Assembly: GCF_033807715.1 (NCBI RefSeq)
Contig: NC_084592.1
Span: forward strand, 27,523,919 to 27,587,918
DNA length: 64,000 nt
From: Cololabis saira
Lineage: Eukaryota; Chordata; Actinopteri; Beloniformes; Belonidae
Direction: 5' to 3'
The notes under the pieces are model-generated. The model saw only the letters and a list, made by a program, of their open reading frames with translations, was not told the DNA's origin and made no database searches. The translations under genes and the position numbers were made by a program. This document shows positions 54,933-64,000 of this stretch, piece after piece (the first letter of the stretch is position 1; every line of letters starts with the position of its first letter).

Positions 54933-55706
54933 CCATTAAATATACTACACAGAAATGTGAAGGAACACTCTTAAAAGTAAACCACAACAAAATTAAATCT
55001 ACATTTCTTCAATGGCAAATAAAATGCATGATCTACGAGTAAGCACACAAGGGATGTTCGGAAAACTCAACTTATCCAGTGAGAGACAAAGCATGTAAAC
55101 AGTATGACAAGGTCCTGCACTCGCAAAGAAAGACTGTTGTTCCAGCATGGACAGGTTCTTGGCTCACTCCCTTCGAATGACTGATTGGATTGTAGTCAGA
55201 ATTCTTTTTATGGCATGGGCCTCAAGAAAGAAGAACAATATTGGGTGCTGTCAGCTTGTCCTAGTATTCCATTACGCTTCAATAGCATGGATCAGAAGTA
55301 AATATGAGCTGAGTCATTTGACTTTTCCAAACAAATACAGCAGGTTCTAAAGTCAAATATGATGCATGTATTTTGGAGTTAAACATTACGCAAAACACTG
55401 ACAGAACTGGCAGCTGCATCAGCTGTGTGGAAATAATCTGTTAAATAGACTTGCACTGTTTTAAATATAGGTAGAATAATAAAATAATATTTCCCATTAC
55501 GTGATATGGTACAGGGTCCAGTATAGTATCAGGGCTATGTTTTAATATATTTTTGTTGTTTTGTCTCATTGTAGCTCAGCTTGTATTCTCTGATACTTTT
55601 TATCATTCTGTTCCAGTGAAACTGAAAAACAACTGAAATTGTCAAAGGATATAAAGCAAAAATGTATAAATTGCATAATTTTTAAAAAGAAAAGAAATCA
55701 GGGCCC
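54933..55706. other. Unassigned AT-rich DNA
   Basis: No gene or repeat recognised. Confidence 0.35.
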
Positions 55707-56185
55707 ACATTGGCGCAGCTGATAGTGCAGTCGTCTCACAGCTAGAAGGTCCTGGGGTTTAAATTTCGCTGGGGACGCAGTGGGTGCTGAGTGCGTGTTA
55801 AGTTCCCCCATGACTTCAACACCCACACCCTGGGTGGGGTTGGCGAAAGGGCCTTTCTGTGTGGAGTTTGTATGTTCTCCCCGTGTTCCCTTGGGTAGCA
55901 ATGTGAGCCACCCTCACAAAAACAGGCAACAGTCCTGGGCTATACATGCCCCCTCTGGCCAGCCCGATGGGGTGGGGAGGATCTGGCCGGAATAACGTGA
56001 TCCTACCACGCGCTAAGTCCGGCCAGAGAAACCCCACCATGTCTGGTGAAAAGAATGCTCTCTCCTCAAGTCAAGGAGGAGACTTGAGCTCAGTGTGGGC
56101 CCTTCCGGGGTTGGTAGAGGGTAAGCAATGCCCTGGACTGACTTAGGTAGGAGCACTGGGTGAAAAAATGGGGGAAAAAAAAAAA
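55707..56185 (+). mobile_element. tRNA-derived SINE, DANA/Mermaid-type, most complete copy
   Basis: A tRNA-like head has an A box (TGGCGCAGCTGATAG, 55711) and a B-box-like GGTTTAAATTTC (55757), with CACAGCTAGAAGGTCCTGGG between. The conserved block CCTTTCTGTGTGGAGTTTG and TGTTCTCCCCGTGT follows, as in DANA/Mermaid SINEs. The body carries inverted CTGGCCGG/CCGGCCAG motifs and ends in an A-rich tail. The B box has lost the GTTCGA core, so this copy is unlikely to be transcribed by RNA polymerase III. Confidence 0.88.
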
Positions 56186-56224
56186 TTGGGGATAAAAAAA
56201 TATTTAAAAGTAAAGAAAATCAAT

Positions 56225-56560
56225 CAATCAGTTCTTGTTTTTTTTTTAAACTCTGTTTCCTTGTGTTTCAGTTTTCTCTTGACGTCCCTTGTTCCCATCT
56301 ACCCTGATTGTGTGCACCTGTGTCTCATGAAACCTTCTGTGTATATCTTGTCTTGTTTTCCCCTTGCTCACTGTAGGTCGGTGCTGTTTCCACCCTCCTT
56401 GTGTCCTGTCAGGTTTTGGGTAAGCTCTAGTGTTGTGTTTTTTTTTTGCTAACCCTGCTCTGCAGTGCTTTTGGTAATAATAAATCACAGTTTTTGGAAT
56501 TCCTGCCTCCTTGGTCTCCTGCATTCGGGTCATACATCCAGCATTCTGTAACACTATATT
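56225..56560 (+). repeat. Probable retrotransposon-derived repeat
   Basis: Contains CCTGATTGTGTGCACCTGTG, a GTGTATATC stretch, AATAATAAATCACAG and CTCCTGCATTCGGGTC, a pattern I associate with dispersed fish repeats, but I cannot place it in a class. Confidence 0.45.
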
Positions 56561-59500
56561 TGTATTCTCTGTATGGCTTGAAACCTTTAGCCACAGATGG
56601 TCAACATCTACCCTGAAAAGTTTCTATCAGGAACGGGGATGGTGCAGGATGGTGAAATTTAGTATGTACACTATGGAAGTCTAAATTTCCCAAGCCCAAG
56701 TTACAGAGTAACTTCCTGCCAGTAAAAAAGATAATCAAAAAAAGACAAATCAATTATCCAGATATTGTTCAGTACATGTAGCACATTATTTAAGGGATAA
56801 TTGTATGTCAATGTGACATTTCTTTTTTTCTGATAAGGAAAAAACCTAACTGGGAAGCTAACCATACACATGTCCCTTTTTTTAAAAAACATTTAATTGA
56901 AAGAAAAATATCCATGAAGTTCACCTGCCAACAATTATTTGTCTTTTCAGCCTAAGGTTTTTGGGTCCATCCTGACGTTTATCTTACATTCCCATTCAGT
57001 TTGAAGGGAATGGAAAGCACCCACCTGGCTCCAATTTCTCTTCTTGAAGCTCTTTGTCTAAGCATTGCACATCAGTCCCACATGAAAAGTGCATATGCAC
57101 CTATGCTGTACAGTACTATACATGACTACAAAAACAGTGGGTGGATGACGAAGAGATTCCAAGAGCTTGGAAAGTGATGCTCTGCAATGACATGTCTACA
57201 TCAACATAACTAATATCTAAGCTCAAACAGGACTTAAAACTTTTTTTGTACAAAACAATAAACAAGTCAAGCTATACATTTACTGAAACAAATGGAGTGA
57301 ATGAGACAGAGAATAGGAAAATACACTAACAAGTAACAGCCCAATCTAAGTAAACAGAGAGGCCAAGCTATTTTTATTAGTCAGCTCAATCTCTATGGAG
57401 ACTTGGGGTGGGGATGGAACCTCCTTTATCGAAACCTGGCAAGTCCTGATCAGAAACCTGCAGGGATTTCTCTGTCTAAAAGATGGAGCTCCCACAATGA
57501 TCTCAGGCATCTCTGAGGTATGAGGTCATCAATAGAGGTAAACATGTTCAATTGGTTTTGGGACGATACTGGGTGGGAATGGAACATCACTGTGTGTTTA
57601 TGTTGCATGGACATGTAATTCTGACCTGATCTGTAGGAACCAATTGTACAGTACTGAATTTAGCTCAGGCATTCGAGTGGGTTTGTTTCCATTGCTTTAA
57701 AGTATTTGGAACTAAAGGCAGGTCTGTGAAGAACAATGGTACAGCTGGGTAAAGCCAGGACCGCCTCCCATTGCTGGTGTGTCTGTAATTTTATAACCAG
57801 GCTTGACAAAGTGTCTAAAAGGAGAAAAACAAACATGTTTCAGCACAAAGGGAGAGCGATAGCCAGCCAGGAAGATTATGAGTGAAAAGTTTACTTAAAG
57901 AATATGCGGGAATGATTGATGAGAAAACTGTCATACATGGGGCCCCAGGATCACAGCCCATCTGCATCAAGCTCAAAATCTGTCTGACATTCAGCGCAAG
58001 CCTGTCTCTCAAACTTAACCACACAAGAATTTTGGAGTGCATCCCTTCTGACATTAAGTTATACCAATGTCCATATGTTGAATGAAAGTATGGAACATTT
58101 GCAGACATGATACCAAGAGATACTGGAGTGAGGGAAACTTTTCAGCACTTTAACTTACTTCACATTAATTCATTTTGTGATAATAAATGTCACCATTTAG
58201 CATTTACACACATTTTTTATTGATGTTTTCAGAAACTAAAACATTTTCTCTGATGCTAGAATTTCCACCGAGAGAACCAAGAATATATATTTTAGAAGGT
58301 TTCCAGAAAGAAAAAATTTTGTGCTGTTTGTTCTAATTGAAATGCACTTTATTTTGTTGACAAAATAAAAACGTTTAACCAACTCATTCTTAGTTTCAAA
58401 AAACAAAAATAGAAATACAATTATCTTTGTTGTTTTTATAAAATATTACTTCCTCTTGTCTTTTCTGTATTCACTGATTACAAGAGACTGCAAACTTGCT
58501 GAATCACACACCAAGGCATGACACTCATGCAGTAATATGTATCATGTTTGTATCCTACACTGACAATAAAAAGCATGTGAACCTGTGGAAAATGTTTTGG
58601 TTAATTTGCAATAAAATGTGATCTGATTTTTGTCAGAGTAACATATATATACCATGTGCTTAAGCTGAAAACAAACAATTTCATGTTTTTGTTGAACACA
58701 CCCAATTAGCATTCGCAGTGCTATTAAAAGGTGAAATAACTCAATTTAAATCAGTTGTTTCCACACCTGGAATAAATGTGGAGGTGTGTTTTAGAGACAT
58801 ATTTGTGAAGGAAAAATACAGTTAAGAGTAGCTGATCTGCAAAAGACCAGTGTTTAGACACCCATCAGTGCAGACCTCGAGACAGTTTGACTGGAGCAAC
58901 TCTTTTTTTAAAGTAGGAATCTAACCAAGATGACTTCCAAGGCACAACTCACAACAACAATAAATATGGTGGAAGGGGCCGAGCAGGGGTCCCAGCCCAG
59001 GGGGGGCGAAGCATTCTAGATGGGCCCTTAAACATCCCCGTTAAAACGTAATTGCTAAAAAAAAAAAAAATGCCACAGATCAGCCCCTCTGACACAACCA
59101 AGCAGCAGGAACACGGTCAGAACGATTCAAATGAGGTTTCAGCACCAAGGATTTCGCCAGTCATTATGTCAAACCTAATTAAAAGCCTAATGCAGACTTT
59201 ATAGGTATCAACCTGGAGATAAAAATCAAATGACATCCAGTGATGTCGGATTCAATACAGCCAAGTAGCACGATCCAGGCACGTGTTCAACTTACACGAC
59301 AACAGTTTACAATGTGCTGCTACGACATGTATTTAAAACAATGACCAGCAGACACGGCGGTCAAACAGCAACATACAATATAGGAAAGGCCATATATCCA
59401 GCATTATGACAATGTTATCAGAAATAATTATTAATATGACAGCTTACCAATGATGGTTTCATCCAGCGATGGGCAGAAAAACACAACAAAAAATATTTCC

Positions 59501-59718
59501 ATCGGGGGGGGGGGGGGGGATACACATTGAACGATCCAAAATGCAAAAACTTTCATTTTAAAACTTTTCCAAATTCGAACTATTTCCGAACCATCAGCCG
59601 GTGCTAAAATAACGCATTTACATGTCTTGATTTGTCTTAAATCTCAATCCAAGGGTCTTCATTAAAGAGTTTATTTCATCGTTTTGAGGAGAATCTCCTG
59701 CGGATGTTCTAAATTCGT
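56561..59718. other. Unassigned, largely single-copy DNA
   Basis: No coding sequence recognised. A GC-richer block at 58975-59040 (GGGGTCCCAGCCCAGG) and a G-run at 59504-59519 are the only notable features; the balanced segment 57370-57720 may be conserved non-coding DNA. Confidence 0.4.
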
Positions 59719-60085
59719 GTTGCCAGGTTGGGCAGTTTTCAGCCCAATTGGGCTGAAAAATATATATTTGGGCTGCTTTTCCTGGTTTTTACTAAATATT
59801 AATAAAAATTAGGAGAAATTATTAACAAAAAAGTTTCCATTATGGCAGAAAAAGTACAAAACTTACACAATAAACTCACTGATAATATATTTGCTTTAAT
59901 CTACTCAATTTTATTTTAGTTTTTGTTTGGAGCCTGAACTTTTTGTGGGCTATTTAGTAATGTGAAGATGAAATGTATTACGCATTTAATAATTTATGGT
60001 TTTAACAGAGAATGTAAGATTCGGGCTGGTTTTTCGGTGGGCTTTATGTTGCATTTGGGCTGGAACCTGTCAGATCTGGCAACCT
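59719..60085. mobile_element. Small TIR repeat with GGGCTG motifs
   Basis: GTTGCCAGGTTGGGC at the left and GATCTGGCAACC at the right are partly inverted, and GGGCTG recurs at least five times (59752, 59770, 60022 and others). Class unknown. Confidence 0.5.
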
Positions 60086-60293
60086 TGACCTCAGCACTGG
60101 ATTTCTCTTTTTCTTTTTTTTTCTTTCTTTTTTTTTAACTTGTCTGCACACATATTAATGGTTAATAAATTAATGGTTAAAAACCTAAGGCATATATATG
60201 TGCATTGTTAATATATTTATCTCATTAATATATATACATATATACGCATACATACGCATACACACGCATACACATACATGTATACATATATAT

Positions 60294-60570
60294 ACAAACC
60301 CTTTTTTTGGGGGGGGGGGTGGGGAGGGGGTTGACATCCGCTGCTAATCCAGGACGCGGGAACACACATGGAGGAGCACGTCGAGCATTGGAAATCTGCA
60401 AAAAAAAAAAAACAGAACAGACACGAAACAGGCACGGAACCGGCCAGAACACGAGCAGCAACCTTCCCAAGTCTCGAGATCCAATCACAATCTAAGCTAA
60501 ACTACCGCGATTAACTAACCCCAAAAACTACAGAACCAGCATGCAGGTGAACAAGCCGGTATATCTGTCT
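60294..60570 (+). repeat. Second copy of the microsatellite-bracketed repeat
   Basis: Homologue of 43890-44100 with an additional ~50 bp (60494-60545) before GCATGCAGGTGAACAAGCC. Confidence 0.85.
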
Positions 60571-60577
60571 ACTGTAT

Positions 60578-60592
60578 ATGTGTGTGTATGGT

Positions 60593-60671
<79 letters not shown>

Positions 60672-60700
60672 CTATGTGTGTGGCTATGTGTGTGCTTTGC
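60578..60700. repeat. (GT)n microsatellite
   Basis: About 40 uninterrupted GT units with interrupted flanks. Confidence 0.97.
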
Positions 60701-62029
60701 TCTTATCAACGGCGATGTCCCTCTCGATTGAGAACAAGGTGAGGTTGGATAGTCTGGCCTCATCCATGCAGCCCGGAGATAGTTTTTAATCAACTTCAGC
60801 CTGCTGAAACTCAGCATGAGTTTCCTGCTTTAAGGCTCTGATGCGACAACTGGCTAAAAGTAAACGGACAACATGCGCGGGCACGTACCTGTGCATGACA
60901 GGCAGACACACAAAGGGAGAAGGGACTATTTCTTTCATTTTTATTTTTTAAACAACTTAATCCTTATGAACGCAAGTGTTATATAGTCCAACTTTCGTTA
61001 TTTTATTCTTTTTTTTTTCCCTCTTCGGGGTGGCCCCCACACAGCAGTGGGCCCGGGGTGCCCCCCCCATCTGCCCCCCTGCCTGCTCTGCTAGTGAGCA
61101 TCATGCTTGCTTCCCAGTATTAGGGCCCAGATCGCTGGCCATCATACAAAAGAAAAATAATTCCTAAGTTTACCAATATATCCTTGAGGATAGTGTCATG
61201 GAAGAAGACAATAATACTAATGATCAAAAGGACTTAAAGTCCTTTTGTCCACGGGGAGGGAATATATCTCCCCTCTATGACCCTACCTCTCAGGACATCT
61301 CACTATGCTGAGTCTCTATCAAGCTTCCTGTCATTTTTGGGAGCCAGGACTACCATTATTACATAAAGTGTCATACTCAAACAATTTGTTATTTTCTTAC
61401 ATTCTGACCTTCGTCCAAATTCAAAACTGATGAAGTTGTACACTTTCTTATAATTGTGAGGTTTAATGTATCAGGACATAATAAAAAATGAATAAAAATC
61501 TGCTACTGTATAAAAAATACAGAAGCAGCAACAGTGAGGCTTTTAGAAACAATAAAAGGAAAGGAAAAAATAGAAACATTTCTACCGTAGATTTTGTAGC
61601 CATGTGTCTCTAAACCTGTACAGCTAAAGTTTCCAAGTTGTCAGTCAGTCCAGAAGCATAATATCTACATTTAACTTAGCATGAGATGTCGTCAAAAATT
61701 TAGTGTTATTTGGCTATGAATGCAAACTTGGTAAGTTGTTTTTATGCTTTTTGTAAAGGTCCTTGGTCTTATGCTCACACATGTTCTATTTTAAGTTCAG
61801 ACAAGTGTCAGTCAAGTTCTCCATATGAAAGTAACCACACTTTTAAGATTTTCCCTGAAGTTTATAGTTCGCGCACTTGGCAACTATTTCAAGGTATGAG
61901 GTATTTTGTGATGTTTGTGCTGTCAGAAATTCAAAAGCTATAAAATCATTTCATAACATTTTATTTGAAGACATATCTGTCTGCAGGGATGTTGACAAAT
62001 ATAACAGTTTGTACCAAGGCTGTACCAGT
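60701..62029. other. Unassigned DNA
   Basis: A GC-rich block (61020-61135, GGTGGCCCCCACACAGCAGT) is probably another old repeat. No gene recognised. Confidence 0.4.
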
Positions 62030-62375
62030 TTATTGCAGTGAAAAGAGAACTGAGCAAAAAAGCCATGCTTTCAGTTTACCAGTCAATCTATGATCCACCG
62101 CTCACCTATGTTTATGAACTATGGGCAGTGACTGAAAGAATGCCACTGAAAATACAAGCTGCTGGAATTTTTTATTTTTTCGTCTAAGCCAAGGCTTAGA
62201 TATAAGTTGAGGGGATCAGAATAAAGCACAGTGTAGAGCTTAGTTGAGGTGGTTTGGACATCTGCTCAAGATGGCTACAAGACACTTCCCAAGGGTAATG
62301 TTTCAGGCACGTAGCAATGGAAGAAGCCTGAGGACAGGCCAAACGCTCGCTGGAAAGATGACAATTCTTATAGGT
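62030..62375 (+). pseudogene. LINE reverse transcriptase C-terminal fragment
   Basis: The frame reads AVKRELSKKAMLSVYQSIYD, then PPLTYVYELWAVTERMPLKI and QAAGIF (about 62036-62180). Further on come RWFGHLLKMATRHFPRVMF and ARSNGRS (about 62248-62330). This is the familiar C-terminal region of fish LINE ORF2 proteins: L-T-Y-G-x-E-L-W, R-x-R-I-Q-A-A-E, then R-W-x-G-H-x-x-R-M and P-x-G-R-R-P-R-G-R-P. Stops and a ~60-bp gap separate the two parts. A different element from the LINEs at 34995 and 39410. Confidence 0.8.
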
Positions 62376-62679
62376 TTGTGAATGCAGTTCACAGTGCAAT
62401 GCATGTTTTTGAGCATATTTCTATCCACCCATTATCTATACTCACCTCTACCTATCCAGGGTCACAGGGGTGTGCTACAACTTATCCCAGTTCTCTTCAT
62501 GTGAAAGGCAGAGGTACATTTTCAACAGGTCACCAGCCCATCGCAGGGCCACTTAAACACAAACCAGCAATAACTCCTGTGTGCATTTAAAAAGCCCCAT
62601 TTAGTCTAACAAACATCTTTTTGGAAGCTCTGCAGAGAAAGACCCTAGATGAGGCTTGAACCAGGAAGCTTCTCGCTCC
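62376..62679. other. Unassigned stretch
   Basis: ATCCACCCATTATCTATACT and GGGTCACAGGGGTGTGCT resemble the common fish ATCCATCCATT...GGGTCACAGGGG repeat, probably a 3' tail continuing from the LINE fragment. Confidence 0.5.
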
Positions 62680-62850
62680 CACACCAGCCTCACCCACCCA
62701 CACCAGCCTCACCCACCTAGACCAGCCTCACCCACCTACACCACCCTCACCCACCCACACCAGCCTCACCCACCCACACCAGCCTCACCCACCTGGACCA
62801 GCCTCACCCACCCACACCAGCCTCACCCACCTCGACCAGCCTCACCAACC
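62680..62850. repeat. 19-bp minisatellite, nine units
   Basis: CACACCAGCCTCACCCACC or variants with TAG, TGG and TCG starts, nine units in a row without a break. Confidence 0.96.
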
Positions 62851-64000
62851 TCTACCCGCCCCAGAATCCCTTTCCACAACCACTGTTACCAACTCAGTTT
62901 ATCCTGATTGCAGGCCAATGCTGCGCCATCAAATTAATTTTATATTTATTATTTGTTTTTAATGGTTTTGTTCTTCCTTTTCGTTGATGTATTTATCAGT
63001 TTTCTTCCTGCTTTCCTGTCCCTCATGAGGATCCGCTGAAGTTCACGACTGCACACACCCACATATACAACCACGCCCCCTCAGTTGAATATAAGAACAT
63101 CAAATAAGAGAGCCATGAAATAAATAAGTGTCATGAAATGTAATACGTAAACGTGGCAATTACAAAATAATAGTGTCATGAAATAAATAAATACATCAAA
63201 ATGAAATAATTTGTCATGAAATAAAAAAGTTGTCATTTAAAAAATAAAGATTGTATTAATACATTTTGCATTTATTTCAGTGTCACATTAATTTATTTAA
63301 TTGAATATTTCATAATTTAAGTATTTATTTATTTGATTTTGAATGAATTGGTTTTCCATAATCACCATGATGTTACGCCACTGCAAAGATGTATTTAAAA
63401 AGAAAAAAAATCCAAGGTCATGGACACAGACTACAATAGTCCCCTGGTGGTTGGGTTCATGATGCTCTGCAATCTTTTAATGATCATTCTACTACTAAGC
63501 CTCCAACCTAGACATTTATTATATTAGGTAAGAGTAGACTTGTTTCAAACGTGAAACAAAGAAGAGACTCTTAAACATGAACCACATTGCTAGACTTTGT
63601 CCTCTTCAAGGGGACAGGGAAAACAGTGCAACCTGTCAACCTTCTTGTCAGTTGACGCTACTCAAAAATATATTTTGACCTTTCTCTGGCAGCAGCATGC
63701 CGGAAATAAATGTTTACCAGCTCCGGTTGCAGTTCAACAGGCATCCCCTTGTGTCCTGTTACCTTCCCATGTCAGAAGAATGCTAATATGCTCGTACGGC
63801 TTCAGCGGACATGTAGGGAATGCTGGGGATGCCAGCCTGAGCATGAGAAGGGTCCCCACATGGAATGTTTTGCTAGGTGTCATTTTCTCATTCCTTCCTC
63901 TGCGTTTCGCGAACAGGAGTTTATTGGAGCTCAAGTACACTGAAATAGTATTGGGATCAGTGCTACATAGCATGATGCTTTTGGCCTCAATCCACTTGAC
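62851..64000. other. Unassigned AT-rich DNA
   Basis: 63110-63350 is built from repeated GTCATGAAATAAATAA and its approximate complement, a palindromic low-complexity repeat. The rest to the window end shows no gene. Confidence 0.5.

Noticed and set aside
55711..55775. tRNA gene
   Set aside because: The A/B-box arrangement is the head of a SINE, followed by the DANA-type conserved block, and it does not fold into a proper cloverleaf.
62680..62850. CRISPR-like array
   Set aside because: The units are contiguous with no spacers and the context is a vertebrate genome; it is a minisatellite. The arrays at 13291, 19036 and 43371 were rejected for the same reason.
62656..62907. Pro/Thr/Ser-rich 83-codon frame
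   Set aside because: Entirely the 19-bp minisatellite; 19 is not a multiple of 3, so the frame shifts its repeat pattern and carries no conserved peptide.

Overview
This window looks like a repeat-saturated stretch of vertebrate, almost certainly teleost fish, genomic DNA. I could not identify one intact host gene. The evidence for a fish is the repeat set: a DANA/Mermaid-type tRNA-derived SINE, L2-clade LINE fragments, decayed Tc1-like transposases, PIF/Harbinger (HARBI1-like) fragments, many hAT elements with 8-bp target-site duplications (TSDs), and long TA, CA/GT and ATCT microsatellites. There are no bacterial operons, CRISPR arrays or recognisable RNA genes.

Layout. 0-13 kb: a ~1 kb TIR element with a nested palindromic MITE, a fragment of a Harbinger end, a decayed Tc1 transposon (6-7.1 kb), a SINE fragment and two TTAA-bounded elements (7451-7800, 9162-10475). 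13-19 kb: another TTAA-bounded MITE (13411-13942), a Tc1 pseudogene (16.6-17.2 kb), and a three-level nest in which a second TTAA MITE carries a hAT that carries a mariner MITE and a Harbinger-type MITE. 19-25 kb: the largest mobile element, a 4649-bp hAT (20000-24648) with perfect 16-bp TIRs and a perfect 8-bp TSD, inserted into the 3' end of an L2 LINE. It carries a BED-finger transposase gene broken by one in-frame TGA and one frameshift. 25-31 kb: a Harbinger-like MITE and a ~2.1 kb composite with 92-bp inverted ends that encloses a truncated HARBI1-like transposase and a second inverted-repeat element, then a hAT inserted into a ~33-bp tandem array. 31-37 kb: a teleost dispersed repeat, a SINE, a second Harbinger remnant and a 5'-truncated LINE ending in (ATCT)n. 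37-50 kb: a hAT (37259-39008) with an exact TSD, L2 fragments on both strands, and two inverted copies of an element with 4-bp TSDs and repeated internal CATGTGGGGTGACC motifs. One copy was itself hit by a 1180-bp element, and the empty site is preserved in the other copy. 50-64 kb: two more hAT elements (one with a BED-finger remnant), a full-length SINE, microsatellite-bracketed repeats, a LINE C-terminal fragment and a 19-bp minisatellite.

No biochemical pathway is encoded. The transposon remnants matter as a layered insertion record: exact TSDs, and in one case an empty site in the same window, let the order of insertions be read directly. The least familiar elements are the GGGTCAAAGACGT-TIR family with 4-bp TSDs (40171-41411 and 47969-50395), the 92-bp-TIR composite (26561-28653), three fragments of a MADF-domain open reading frame (18.8-21.3 kb), and the palindromic GGCTGATTTATGG MITE, whose recognisable copies all lie inside other DNA transposons. 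The gaps between these elements (about 2.8-6.0, 14-16.5, 44.2-47.1 and 56.6-59.7 kb) hold apparently unique, AT-rich DNA that I cannot assign and that may be intronic or intergenic.
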